Position numbers and translations under genes: made by a program
The notes under the pieces: model-generated
What the model was told of the DNA's origin: nothing
The model's database searches: none
The model's input: only the letters and a program-made list of their open reading frames with translations
In this document: positions 16,931-26,149 of the stretch, piece after piece
How the letters are laid out: the number at the start of each line of letters is the position of its first letter
How positions within the stretch are numbered: the stretch's first letter is position 1
Assembly: GCA_002494725.1 (NCBI GenBank)
Contig: DACG01000015.1
Location: 1 to 64,000, forward strand
Length of the DNA stretch: 64,000 nt
Direction of reading: 5' to 3'
DNA from: Geoglobus sp. UBA235
GTDB lineage: Archaea; Halobacteriota; Archaeoglobi; Archaeoglobales; Archaeoglobaceae

Positions 16931-17956
16931 TCAGTATGGTGTTGCCCAGCTCTCGGAATCCTTATAAACTGCCTCGTTTAGAATCATTCTCCCCTTAACT
17001 GCAGGTTCAGGATCTCTGATAGCCTCAATTCTGTAAAGAGATGAGGTGTAGAAGTTGTGATCTATCTTTGCCTTGAGCTTCTGAACGATTGGAAGTTTTT
17101 CCTGATATCTGAAGAAGTTCTTCTCCTCCTCCGGATAAACACTGAACCTTCTTCTGAGATCGGTTATAACAAAACCCATCTCATGAATTATTCTCTGTAT
17201 TTCGTACCACTTTACCCTTGATGCCTCGAGAGTTGTTATTCCAAAATATCCTGAGCACCCCTTCCCTTTCAGAGCTGAGACCCCTCTGCTCAGAAACAGC
17301 TTGAGTCCTGGAATGGTTTCAACAGGATCTGTGACAAAGACATCGTATTTCTTTCTGAACTTTTCTGGCAGCTCTTCCTGAGCATCACAAACCTCAGCCT
17401 CAACCGGAAGAGAGTACTCCTCCGCAACAGAGTTTATGAAATCTATGAGCCTGTCATCAATGTCAATCACATTCACCTTTTCGGGAAGCCCTGTCAGGGT
17501 TGAGGCTATGCTGAAAAGATCATCATCCCCAACAGCAAATATCCTTGTGTTGAGCAGATCTCCTCTTTCATACATGAACTCAACCCTTCTCAGAACATCC
17601 TCCGCACCCAGAAATCCCTGATCGTACATTTCACACGTTTCGGGTCTGTTCCTTGCAATCTCCCTGTATTTCGAGAGGATTTCCTCAAACTCCTTTGCAA
17701 CCCCATATCCAGTACCCTCGCAGCACTCGCACCTGACATCAACGTTCATCGCTTTGAGCTCCTTGACAATCTTTTCTCCTTTTTCAGTGAGCCTCACTTT
17801 CCCATTCTCAAAAACAACGGTTCCCTCAGAAACAAGCTGGTCAAGTATATCGATGAACTCAGGAAGACTGGAGTCCTGGGCATCAATCAGCCTGTAAACG
17901 GAGGTTTCTCCGGACGACAGAAACTGCAGTATCTGGTTGATAATTCTCCTTTTCAT
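16931..17956 (-). CDS. bpsA: N4-bis(aminopropyl)spermidine synthase
   Basis: A 341-residue enzyme of the BpsA (former DUF43) family, which adds two aminopropyl groups from decarboxylated SAM to spermidine to make a branched penta-amine found in thermophiles. An N-terminal winged-helix-like domain (about 1-65) precedes a Cys-rich turn (CECCEGTG, about 76-83). The Rossmann-type catalytic domain has AVGDDDLFS, VIDIDDRL and the FVTDPVET loop, as expected for BpsA. It lies 3 nt downstream of the SAM decarboxylase gene, which supplies its co-substrate. Confidence 0.9.
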   Translation of the reverse strand: MKRRIINQILQFLSSGETSVYRLIDAQDSSLPEFIDILDQLVSEGTVVFENGKVRLTEKGEKIVKELKAMNVDVRCECCEGTGYGVAKEFEEILSKYREIARNRPETCEMYDQGFLGAEDVLRRVEFMYERGDLLNTRIFAVGDDDLFSIASTLTGLPEKVNVIDIDDRLIDFINSVAEEYSLPVEAEVCDAQEELPEKFRKKYDVFVTDPVETIPGLKLFLSRGVSALKGKGCSGYFGITTLEASRVKWYEIQRIIHEMGFVITDLRRRFSVYPEEEKNFFRYQEKLPIVQKLKAKIDHNFYTSSLYRIEAIRDPEPAVKGRMILNEAVYKDSESWATPY

Positions 17957-17959
17957 GAT

Positions 17960-18298
17960 TTATCCTCTGTCAAGGACATAGTGTCTGTATGACTCAGGCT
18001 TAAATCTCTCGAGAAACAGCTCAAATGCCTTGTCAGTCTTTCTTGTATCCCCGCACGTGAAAATGTCAAGATTCACAAGCCCGTATTCAGGCCAGGTGTG
18101 CAGTGAAATATGACTCTCTGCTATGAGAACAACTCCCGTTACGCCGTAAGGCTCAAACTGCTTGTAATTTGAGCCAACCTTTGTCAGTCCGGCATCCCTC
18201 ACCACGCTTTCCACTATTTCTTTTACCTCCCTCTCATGTGATATCAACTCCTTTGGCACCCCGTAAAGCTCTGCGATAATATGCTTTCCTACGATCAT
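17960..18298 (-). CDS. speH: S-adenosylmethionine decarboxylase proenzyme
   Basis: About 112 residues of the small class 1B pyruvoyl enzyme. The proenzyme cuts itself in ESHISLHTWPEYG between Glu and Ser, and the Ser becomes the pyruvoyl group. FTCGD contains the catalytic Cys. It makes decarboxylated SAM, the aminopropyl donor for BpsA next door. The frame opens with GTG at 18307 and ATG at 18304, but the ATG at 18298 has GGGTG at good spacing and fits the family N-terminus (M-x-x-GKH). Confidence 0.92.
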   Translation of the reverse strand: MIVGKHIIAELYGVPKELISHEREVKEIVESVVRDAGLTKVGSNYKQFEPYGVTGVVLIAESHISLHTWPEYGLVNLDIFTCGDTRKTDKAFELFLERFKPESYRHYVLDRG

Positions 18299-18733
18299 CC
18301 TCATCACCCTTACTTTCTTTTGTCATTTTCATCACCTCGTTAAATGCAGATCCGGAGTCATTCAGGATTTTTAAATTGGATTCTAAGACTGAAAAACTGA
18401 TAATGCCTCTTGATTTTTAAAGTTTTCGCAAAATGTAATGAGAATCTGACTCTATTTTTAAAAACGATCAGGTATTATGGATATCTTTTGGATTATTCAA
18501 GAAATCTCAGAGCATTTCTGACCAATTCAGCAAATTACCTGTTTTTTCTAAGTTGGGTTAATTAGGTTTAATATCTCTTTAATAAAATAATTATCCCATC
18601 ACATTCAAAGGTATTCGAAACAAGTTTGACTGTCAAACGATTTCATTTCAGAGGATTTAGAAAGATATATAAACCACCTTAGTATTACTAATTTAAAAAA
18701 AAGTAATAAAAATTAATACGGAGGTGGAAATGA
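18299..18733. promoter_or_regulatory. 434-nt divergent regulatory region between speH and cbiM
   Basis: No gene is seen. On the cbiM side are a perfect palindrome GTTTGAC-T-GTCAAAC (18624-18638), a TATA box GATATATAAA (18664-18673), a second palindrome TAGTATTACTA (18680-18690) and the ribosome site GGAGGTG (18720-18726). On the speH side only AT-rich sequence is visible. The palindromes probably bind a metal-responsive repressor. Confidence 0.6.
18624..18638. promoter_or_regulatory. perfect 15-bp palindrome upstream of the cbiM TATA box
   Basis: GTTTGAC and GTCAAAC flank a single T, centred about 35 nt upstream of the TATA box GATATATAAA. The place fits an activator or repressor site for the cobalt/nickel transport operon. 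Confidence 0.6.
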
Positions 18734-19627
18734 GTGCATATCCCGGATGGATATCTTGACCTGAGCATTGCAGCTGTGATGTGGGTGTTGACTGCATTGG
18801 TGATTGGCCTCTCTTTGAAGAAGGTTGCAGAAAGTAAAAATTTGAACGTACCACTGCTCGGAGTTATCTCTGCTGCAATATTCGCAGCCCAGATGCTGAA
18901 CTGGCCTATTCCAGGTGGTACTTCAGCTCACTTTGTGGGAGGAGCACTTGCAGGCATACTTCTCGGCCCCTATGCGGGAAGCATTGCAATGGCATCTGTT
19001 GTTGCGATTCAGGCATTTCTTTACGGTGATGGAGGATTGATAGCCCTTGGAGCAAACCTCTGGAACATGGCAGTCGTGAATGTTTTTGTTGGATGGTACA
19101 TATACAGGCTTCTTGAAAGGTACAGCAAATTCGGTGCAGCCTTTGTTGCAGGATGGCTCGGGATAACCACCGCCGCCATTTTTGTTGGAATTGAAGCAGG
19201 ACTTTCGGCGTCCTTCAGATACCCAGCATTTGTTGCCATTTCAGCCATGGGTGTATGGCATGGAGTTCTCGGACTGATAGAAGGTTTCATAACTGCAGGA
19301 ATCGTGAGCTACATACACTCAAGCAGACCTGATCTGGAAGAGACCTCCAATGCAGTGATAAGCAAGGTTCCGGTTGCGTTTATTGGAGTGATGATTCTGC
19401 TCTCGCCGGTGTTTGCATATCTCGCAGAAATTGTCGGGTACTCCGAGCCTCTTGAAAATGTGGCAGAGGAGATTGGACTTGCAGAAAAGCAGAGTTACAC
19501 CGGAATATTTCCCGATTACACCATACCGGGTGTGAACGAATACATCGGAACTCTCATATCTGGAGCTGTTGGGGTGGTAATATTTTTGTCCTTGGCGTTC
19601 ATGAGACAGCATGCATCTGCTGATTGA
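18734..19627 (+). CDS. cbiM: cobalt/nickel ECF transporter S component, CbiM-PDGLE fusion
   Basis: A 297-residue membrane protein. Residues 1-200 are CbiM/NikM with about seven helices; the N-terminus must be Met-His because that amino terminus and His form part of the metal site. This fixes the GTG at 18734 (GGAGGTG 7 nt upstream) over the out-of-frame ATG at 18730. After about residue 235 a PDGLE/CbiN-like extracytoplasmic segment ends in one helix, so the M and N parts are fused. It captures Co2+ or Ni2+ for the CbiQ-CbiO motor. Cobalt is slightly favoured because cobamide genes occur in the window, but nickel cannot be excluded. Confidence 0.9.
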   Translation: MHIPDGYLDLSIAAVMWVLTALVIGLSLKKVAESKNLNVPLLGVISAAIFAAQMLNWPIPGGTSAHFVGGALAGILLGPYAGSIAMASVVAIQAFLYGDGGLIALGANLWNMAVVNVFVGWYIYRLLERYSKFGAAFVAGWLGITTAAIFVGIEAGLSASFRYPAFVAISAMGVWHGVLGLIEGFITAGIVSYIHSSRPDLEETSNAVISKVPVAFIGVMILLSPVFAYLAEIVGYSEPLENVAEEIGLAEKQSYTGIFPDYTIPGVNEYIGTLISGAVGVVIFLSLAFMRQHASAD

Positions 19628-20342
19628 GAAAACTGTTAAATCTGCAACCTCATACTTTCAGGATTTTTTTATTCACGAGTATTCAAGGAAAACCTACCTC
19701 CATGATGTGCATCCTTCCATCAAGCTTCTGGGGACTCTTGCATTCATCATTCTCTCCATATCAACCTTTCAGGTGAAAAAAATACTCCTGATTCTGGCTT
19801 CAGTTTACGTTCTCGCTCTGAACACAGGTCTTGATGTTGGGGTTCTTGCAAAAAGAAGCTCTCTCTTTGCAATCTTCTCATTTCTGATCGTGCTCCCTGT
19901 ATCGGTTTTTGAAAGAGACGTGGTATATCTCATAACATTTCCTCTCAGAGTTTTTGCCTCCATATCCTCGCTTCAGCTTTTCATTCTGACAACCAGATTC
20001 AGCGAGATCCTCTATGGGCTTAAAAAGCTCAGGATTCCCGGAATGATGATTGACATCATCTGGCTCACCTACAGATACACCATATCGATGTTCAGGGACT
20101 TGCTCAGCATACTTGTGGCGAGAGAGGCGAGAAGACTGAAAAAGACCAGCCACATCGAAACACTCAAAGGAGGCAGCAAATCCTTGGGCCTGTTTCTTCT
20201 GAGAAGCTTTGAGAAGGCTGAGGAGATTGAACTTGCCATGAATGCGAGAGGAAGAAAAATAAGCTACAGGGGGAAATATCGGGCGGGATTCTTTTACATC
20301 CTCTACATTTCAGGTGTTGCGACATGGTGGATGATGCTCTGA
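19611..20342 (+). CDS. cbiQ: ECF transporter T component CbiQ
   Basis: A 243-residue membrane protein with four to five helices. The cytoplasmic coupling helices contain EARRLKK and NARGRK, the two Ala-Arg-x signatures by which T components bind the ATPase. It overlaps cbiM by 17 nt and cbiO by 19 nt, which indicates coupled translation. It transmits ATP-driven movement to the CbiM metal-binding component. Confidence 0.92.
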   Translation: MHLLIEKTVKSATSYFQDFFIHEYSRKTYLHDVHPSIKLLGTLAFIILSISTFQVKKILLILASVYVLALNTGLDVGVLAKRSSLFAIFSFLIVLPVSVFERDVVYLITFPLRVFASISSLQLFILTTRFSEILYGLKKLRIPGMMIDIIWLTYRYTISMFRDLLSILVAREARRLKKTSHIETLKGGSKSLGLFLLRSFEKAEEIELAMNARGRKISYRGKYRAGFFYILYISGVATWWMML

Positions 20343-21034
20343 TCTCGGGGATTGAGATATCCTACGTGTATCCGGACGGCACTCTGGGATTTGACACCCT
20401 TTCTGTTAAAATAAGGAGGGGTGAGAGGGTTGCTCTCATAGGTCCAAATGGATGCGGAAAATCAACCCTGATGATGGTTCTTGCAGGTCTGCTGAAGCCA
20501 AAAACAGGAAAAGTCCTGATTGAGGGTGAGGAGATATCAAAAAACATAGATACCGTTAGGAGAAGGATGGGCTTCGTGTTTCAGGATCCTGACATATTCC
20601 TCTTCAACCCGTCAGTCGAGGATGAGCTCAGATATTCTCTCGATCAGCTTGATATTGATGATGATAGGGCTTCAGAGCTTCTCGATCAGTATTCGAGAAT
20701 ATTCGAGCTTGAAAAGATAATGAGCAAGCCTCCTTTCAGGCTGAGTGGAGGTGAGAAGAAGAGAGTGGAACTTGCAAGTGTTCTGATTTACAGCCCTGAG
20801 ATACTTTTTCTGGATGAGCCAACTGCCAATGTTGATGGGAAGACAAGGAGAAAGATTCTGGAAATTCTGAATTCTTACCCGGGTACACTCATTTTCTCAA
20901 CCCATGAACTTGATGTTGCTGAGAAAATTGCTGACAGGGTTTTGCTGATGAGCGTAGAGAAGAGAATAATTCTGGATGGTGGTGTGGATCTGTTGAGAGA
21001 AAGATCACTTCTGGAGGAAGTAGGCGTAATCTGA
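20324..21034 (+). CDS. cbiO: ECF transporter ATPase CbiO
   Basis: A 236-residue ABC ATPase. Walker A is GPNGCGKST (about 40-48), Q-loop VFQDPD, signature LSGGEKKR, Walker B ILFLDEPT and the H-loop FSTHELD. It is the last gene of the cbiMQO operon. Only one ATPase is seen, so it probably works as a homodimer. Its last 30 nt overlap tail-to-tail with truD on the other strand. Confidence 0.93.
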   Translation: MVDDALISGIEISYVYPDGTLGFDTLSVKIRRGERVALIGPNGCGKSTLMMVLAGLLKPKTGKVLIEGEEISKNIDTVRRRMGFVFQDPDIFLFNPSVEDELRYSLDQLDIDDDRASELLDQYSRIFELEKIMSKPPFRLSGGEKKRVELASVLIYSPEILFLDEPTANVDGKTRRKILEILNSYPGTLIFSTHELDVAEKIADRVLLMSVEKRIILDGGVDLLRERSLLEEVGVI

Positions 21035-22306
21035 CTTCATGTACTCTCTCAGCAGTGATGTTGCGAAGCAACCCTTTGGCAGAAAGAATCTGAAAACTGC
21101 TGCACTGTCATTGGCTTCAATCTCAAGATCGTCGAAGTCAAACGGGATCTCTGCGGCTCTGTAGCTTCCCTTTGAGCTGAATTCAGGATACTGGTTTTTG
21201 AAGCTGTCAAGCTCCACACCTTCCTCATGGAGAAGCTCATTGAGCTTTTCTCCTGACCATCCCTCAGATTCTGTCCCGTATCCGGGAAGAGGGAGTGCGA
21301 GAAAGGCGTATCCATTTTCTGCCAGAAACTTCACTCTCCTGAAGTTTGCATCGCTCACCCTGACAAACTCTTCAGAACTGACCACATGTCCTTTTTTTCT
21401 TGCTGGAAAATCTGCATAGTCTCTCTTTTCAATAATTCTGAGGGAATCAAATTCAGCAATCCTCTCTGAAAGGAGTCTGTTGAAGAGGTAGGACTGGTAG
21501 GCATGAATGAACATCAGTTTCAGGTTCTTTGGAAGAGAGAGGAGAGCTTCAATTTCTGATTTCCCCTCTCTGAGCTTTTGAAGCAAAGTTCTCTCGTAAA
21601 TCAGGTATTTTGGCAGTTCTCTCAGACCCATCTTTGGGTCCCTCTCATTCCAGAGATCTTCTCTTATCCTTCTGATCTCACCATCCTCGACCTCAGATGG
21701 TTTTGCAACATAAACCCAGAAGGCCTCACTGTAATCTCTGAGGAGTATCAGCTTTCCCACCTCATGGGTTATGAATCTGAGAGTTCCAAACCTCTGAATT
21801 CCGAAGAAATTTGGAATCCCTTTCTCTCTGAGCTCCTCGGTAATGACGGGAATTTTTTCAGAATGACTGGGAGAGTCAACCTTCACTTTGAACAGATTTC
21901 CGATAAGATCTCCAAGCTTCAGACCTCTGTTCATGTAGCCGGCTATTTCAATCTTGGCATCCTTTATCCTTATCTTCTGAATTCTGTCCACCAGTCCATC
22001 ATATTTTAACGGGATGGAGAAATACTGAACTGTCAGCGCCCTCTTATCCTTGGTACCGGCATATCCAATCACCTTTCTGCTTATATGGAGGGCATTTGAA
22101 AGAACCCTTACAAAGTTCATCGTATCCCAGTTTTTCTTAATGACTCTCAGCACCACATATCTGCCGCTATCGTGAAAATCCACATCAGGAATTTCCTCAA
22201 CAAAAAAATCATCCTCACTCTGCTTTATCCTTCCTCCAATACCGGCAGATTTGCTTGCGTATCCACATATACCGGTGATTCTCTCAATCTTCTCCAAAGA
22301 ATGCAT
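21005..22306 (-). CDS. truD: tRNA pseudouridine synthase D
   Basis: About 433 residues of the TruD family, which makes pseudouridine 13 in tRNA. The catalytic Asp is in GYAGTKDKRALT, and FGIQRFG is the conserved segment of the insertion-bearing archaeal form. The frame opens at 22336, but the start is placed at 22306 (MHSLEKIERITG) because residues before it are encoded inside the rfcL end and are unlike the family. It still overlaps rfcL by 23 nt. The 3' end overlaps convergent cbiO. Confidence 0.92.
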   Translation of the reverse strand: MHSLEKIERITGICGYASKSAGIGGRIKQSEDDFFVEEIPDVDFHDSGRYVVLRVIKKNWDTMNFVRVLSNALHISRKVIGYAGTKDKRALTVQYFSIPLKYDGLVDRIQKIRIKDAKIEIAGYMNRGLKLGDLIGNLFKVKVDSPSHSEKIPVITEELREKGIPNFFGIQRFGTLRFITHEVGKLILLRDYSEAFWVYVAKPSEVEDGEIRRIREDLWNERDPKMGLRELPKYLIYERTLLQKLREGKSEIEALLSLPKNLKLMFIHAYQSYLFNRLLSERIAEFDSLRIIEKRDYADFPARKKGHVVSSEEFVRVSDANFRRVKFLAENGYAFLALPLPGYGTESEGWSGEKLNELLHEEGVELDSFKNQYPEFSSKGSYRAAEIPFDFDDLEIEANDSAAVFRFFLPKGCFATSLLREYMKSDYAYFLQK

Positions 22307-23729
22307 CCAGTGTGAGGTTTTTCTGCTTTCTGACATGTTCTTTCTTTTCCTCCTGATCTACCTTTTCATCTTTTTCCTTTTCCTTTTCAGATCTCTCTTT
22401 ATCCTCCTTTTTTCCTCCGGTATAGGTTGACAGGAATGTCTCATCCTCAACCCTGTGAAGTCCATGATGCTGGATGAACTCTGCAATCTCTCCAGCTTTT
22501 TTTTCATCAATCATGAATTCAAGCTCGTCCCTGCTGAATGTATAGAATGCTGAAATTCTGGCTGCATGCTCTATATCAGTGTTCTGGAGAATTTGTCTCA
22601 GGTAATGGTACTGCTCCATTGCCTTTCTGGATGACATGTGAGAGTATCTCCCTATTTTCTTCAGAATTCTCCTGAACATCTCCCTTCTCTTTCTTGCATA
22701 CATCAGCTTTCTCCAGACTGAAGGAGAGTGATATTTCGTGAACCCCCTCTTGGGCTCATCCTTAACGTTCTGAACTCCGGTTGTCATCAGATAAGTTGAA
22801 TACTTCCAGAGTCTGTAAAACTGTCTTCTCTTCACCCTTCCTAAGAAGATATCTGCCCTTGAAACGAGCCTGTATGCTCTGTAAAGCCTCTCGCCCTCGT
22901 ATTCAAGGGGAATATTTTCCTCGATCCACATTATCAGATCCTCAGGACTTTCATCGAGAAGCATTGCATCGCCGTGGGCAGGGATTTTTGTTTTGAATAC
23001 CTTCTGTAGAAATCTGAATATGTCAATCTCCTGGGTTCTCTTCCCTGTTACGATATCTTCCGGTTTTACACTTTCCCTGCCCTCCGCCACTGCCTGAAGA
23101 TCGTTTATCGCAGCTCTCAAATCTCCTCCGGAGTTTTCCGCAATGAGCTTCAAAACCTCCCTGTCACATCTGACACCCTCCCTGATGCATATCCTCTCGA
23201 GCACCTTTGCAATCTGATTCTTGTTTAACCTTCTGAAACTGATCATCTCAACCTCTCTTCTCAGATCGGCTGAAAGGCTGTAGGGATCATTTGCAATTAA
23301 GATCATGGGCTGAGGAGGTCTTCTTTTAACAATCCTCAGAAGGGCACCCTCTCCACCGGCATCCTCCTTCTTGTGAACGTTATCAACCTCATCCAGGATT
23401 ATGAGCTTGAGTCTTCCGGTCCTTGATGAGAGTAACTCACCATCATCGCTTATTGTCTCGCTGAATGCTCCCTCCCCCACTATCCTGTTTATCACGTCCC
23501 AGCTTCTCTGATCGCTTGCATTGAGCTCAACAACCTCCCATCCCATTGTGTTTGCGAGAGCAAGAGCAAGGGAGGTTTTTCCAACTCCAGGAGGGCCTGC
23601 CAGAAGGAGAGGTTTCTGTCTCTCCCCCATCTTCCATCTTTCAGCCCATGACACCACCTTCTGAATAACCTGCCTTTCCGCCACAACATCATCGATGGTC
23701 TGAGGTCTGTACTTCTCAACCCACAGCAT
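22284..23729 (-). CDS. rfcL: replication factor C large subunit
   Basis: A 481-residue AAA+ clamp loader subunit. The first residues (LWVEKYRPQTIDDV) are typical. Walker A is GPPGVGKTSLA, Walker B LIILDEVDNV, and the arginine region is LSADLRREVEMI. After the lid and collar domains comes a charged Lys/Glu linker (about 430-467) and a final PCNA-interacting box NLTLDAFFGED. With small subunits, not in the window, it loads the PCNA clamp. It heads a two-gene unit with truD. No intein is present. Confidence 0.96.
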   Translation of the reverse strand: MLWVEKYRPQTIDDVVAERQVIQKVVSWAERWKMGERQKPLLLAGPPGVGKTSLALALANTMGWEVVELNASDQRSWDVINRIVGEGAFSETISDDGELLSSRTGRLKLIILDEVDNVHKKEDAGGEGALLRIVKRRPPQPMILIANDPYSLSADLRREVEMISFRRLNKNQIAKVLERICIREGVRCDREVLKLIAENSGGDLRAAINDLQAVAEGRESVKPEDIVTGKRTQEIDIFRFLQKVFKTKIPAHGDAMLLDESPEDLIMWIEENIPLEYEGERLYRAYRLVSRADIFLGRVKRRQFYRLWKYSTYLMTTGVQNVKDEPKRGFTKYHSPSVWRKLMYARKRREMFRRILKKIGRYSHMSSRKAMEQYHYLRQILQNTDIEHAARISAFYTFSRDELEFMIDEKKAGEIAEFIQHHGLHRVEDETFLSTYTGGKKEDKERSEKEKEKDEKVDQEEKKEHVRKQKNLTLDAFFGED

Positions 23730-23816
23730 TCAGATTTAATGGGCATCAATGGATTATAACAATTTGCTTCGTGGCAGGGATAAGGAAATTAAATACAAGC
23801 TCACTCTTCTGAGTGA

Positions 23817-26099
23817 ATGAATCCGGATGACTTTTTCTGCATGGAATGCAGGAGGATTAAAAGCAGGTGCATATGTCACAAGAAGAGCGTGGCTGAAAGA
23901 AACATGGAGATTTTCAGAGGGTCATGCAGTGATGAGGATCTGAAACCACTTTTTCAGGCTGACTATGAAGTTGTTGATTTCAGAGAAATTGGCATCACAT
24001 CAACCCCCTCTGTTCAGCTCGACTCCTTACCTGTACACCAGAATCTGAAAAAGGCTCTCAGGCTGAGAGGTATAGAGTATTTTTTTGAATTCCAGAAAAG
24101 AGCCATTGACCTGATCAGGAGGAGAAGGGATGTCATTATAGCTGCTCCGACAGGAACGGGAAAAACGGAGGCCTTTGCAATACCGCTGATAGAGATTGTT
24201 CGTAAAGGTGAAAGAGGGATAATCGTGTATCCAACAAAGGCCCTTGCAAGAGATCAGCTTGAAAAAATTAGATATTATGCCGATTTCTGCGGTGTTGAGG
24301 CTGTGAAATTTGATGGTGATTCAGGGAGCCATGACAGAATGAGGGTTTTCAGAGGGAAAGCGGATATCATACTGACAAACCCCGACATGATAGACTATCA
24401 TCTCCGGAACACTCCCCAGTTCGGAGAGTTTGTGAGAGAAACGGGAATCATCGTCTTTGATGAGCTTCATGCCTACTCAGGATTTCTCGGATCAAACATT
24501 CACTGGCTCATGAAAAGGATCGAAAGATTCTCAAATCCACAGATAGTGGCGAGCTCTGCCACAATAGGCAATCCCGGGGAATTCGGGAGACTTCTGTTTG
24601 ACAGGGAGTTTGATGTGGTGAGGTTTGATGGAAGAAAGAAACCCCAGAAACTCATGCTGGTTTACGGAGACTTTTACCGGACTGTCAGAGAGATCACATC
24701 GAAGATGAGAAACAGAAAAATCCTTATTTTTGGAAACACCTATGGAGTTGTTGAGACTGTTGCATGGATGCTTGTGAGAAGTGGAATAAGGTGCCTTGTT
24801 CACAAGGCAGGCCTTCCAAAGAATACCAGAGAGGAGGTTGAAAACAGGTTCAGGGAAGGAGACGTGAACGTTCTCGTTTCCACCTCAACACTTGAGCTCG
24901 GGATAGATATCGGAGATGTTGATCTGGTTATTAGCGAACTCGTTCCATATCCTGTTTTTCTTCAGAGGTCTGGGAGAGCAGGGAGGAATGAGAAATCAGG
25001 TCTGGGAATCCTTGTTCTGAGAGACGAAAGTGCAATAAGTCAGTATTACAGAAAGAACCCTGATGAGTATTACAGAGAAAAGATGCTCTGCTACGCCGAA
25101 AGGGATAACGATGTGGTCATAAAGCATCACATCCTCTCGATGGCTCTTGAAGAGCCTCTCCTGAAGGATGAAATTGAAAGAGAATATGCAGAAAAACTTC
25201 TGAATGAAGGTTTGCTCATTGATGCAGGTGATTTTTACATCTCGAGACCCGGTAAATCCGACTTCAGCATGAGAGGGACGGGAAAAAGGGTGAAAATCGT
25301 TTACAGTAATACTGTCATCGGAGAAAGAGCATTACCAATGGCTGTGAAAGAGCTTCACTCCGGAGCAATTTTTCTACACAACAGAAGGAGGTTTGTTGTT
25401 GAGAAGCTCGATCTAAAAAGGATGACTGCTTATGTTCGTGAATTCGACAGAGACTACATTACATCCCCACTGTACACAACCGTACCAAGGATTATCAGGA
25501 TGATTGAGTCGAGAGAACATCCTGTCAATGCCATTTACTGCCAGATGGAGATAGTAATGACGGTAAACGGATACGTTGTGAGGCATGCATTTGATGAAAC
25601 CAAGAAAAGAGTGGAATACCTTGACTCGCCCATCTCGTATTCCTTCACAACAATGGGCTTTGCCTTCACATGTCCCTATCCCGAGAGACTGGAGTTCAAA
25701 GACTTCCTTGCAGGTTCCTTCCATGCACTTGAGCATGCACTCATCGAAACGAGTGATGGAGTGACTGGAGGTGGGAGCAATGCAATAGGCGGAATTTCAA
25801 CTCCCGATGGATATGTATTCGTTTACGATGGCACCGAGGGTGGCAATGGAATGAGCAGGATTCTGTTCAGCAGAATTGAAAGGGCATTCCAGATATCGCT
25901 GAGCGTTCTTGAAAACTGTGGCTGCAAGAGAGCTGATGGGTGTCCAAGATGCACCTACAGCTACCATTGCGGGAACAACAATCAGCCCCTGAACAGGCTT
26001 GGTGCAATTGACATTCTGAGGAAGATACTGAGAGGTAAGAGGAGAAAGACTGACCTGTCTCTGTTTGAAGAGGTCAGGGATTTTGTTTACTATCCCTGA
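23817..26099 (+). CDS. Hrq1/MrfA-like superfamily 2 helicase with DUF1998 domain
   Basis: A 760-residue helicase. The N-terminus has a small Cys cluster (CMECRRIKSRCICH), possibly zinc-binding. The motor shows APTGTGKTE (Walker A), FDELHAYSG (DELH box), SSATIG (motif III) and QRSGRAGR (motif VI). The C-terminal DUF1998 has four Cys in CGCKRADGCPRCTYSYHC, as in MrfA/Hrq1 proteins, which unwind DNA with 3'-5' polarity and help repair mitomycin-type damage in Bacillus. The role here is probably DNA repair. The ATG follows a short inverted repeat TCACTC-TTCT-GAGTGA and a TATA-like ATTAAATA at about 25 nt, so the message is probably leaderless. Confidence 0.9.
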   Translation: MNPDDFFCMECRRIKSRCICHKKSVAERNMEIFRGSCSDEDLKPLFQADYEVVDFREIGITSTPSVQLDSLPVHQNLKKALRLRGIEYFFEFQKRAIDLIRRRRDVIIAAPTGTGKTEAFAIPLIEIVRKGERGIIVYPTKALARDQLEKIRYYADFCGVEAVKFDGDSGSHDRMRVFRGKADIILTNPDMIDYHLRNTPQFGEFVRETGIIVFDELHAYSGFLGSNIHWLMKRIERFSNPQIVASSATIGNPGEFGRLLFDREFDVVRFDGRKKPQKLMLVYGDFYRTVREITSKMRNRKILIFGNTYGVVETVAWMLVRSGIRCLVHKAGLPKNTREEVENRFREGDVNVLVSTSTLELGIDIGDVDLVISELVPYPVFLQRSGRAGRNEKSGLGILVLRDESAISQYYRKNPDEYYREKMLCYAERDNDVVIKHHILSMALEEPLLKDEIEREYAEKLLNEGLLIDAGDFYISRPGKSDFSMRGTGKRVKIVYSNTVIGERALPMAVKELHSGAIFLHNRRRFVVEKLDLKRMTAYVREFDRDYITSPLYTTVPRIIRMIESREHPVNAIYCQMEIVMTVNGYVVRHAFDETKKRVEYLDSPISYSFTTMGFAFTCPYPERLEFKDFLAGSFHALEHALIETSDGVTGGGSNAIGGISTPDGYVFVYDGTEGGNGMSRILFSRIERAFQISLSVLENCGCKRADGCPRCTYSYHCGNNNQPLNRLGAIDILRKILRGKRRKTDLSLFEEVRDFVYYP

Positions 26100-26103
26100 T
26101 ACT

Positions 26104-26131
26104 ATACACCTCTCTCTATACACCTCTCTCT
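26104..26131. repeat. tandem 14-bp duplication
   Basis: TATACACCTCTCTC occurs twice in direct succession in the space between two convergent genes. It could be a slippage product or part of a transcript-end region, since the pyrimidine-rich strand reads out of the helicase gene. Confidence 0.6.
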
Positions 26132-26149
26132 CGAAACAAATGCGAAACC

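Noticed and set aside
18299..18733. Cobalamin riboswitch before cbiM
   Set aside because: No B12-box-like conserved core was seen, and such riboswitches are essentially bacterial.
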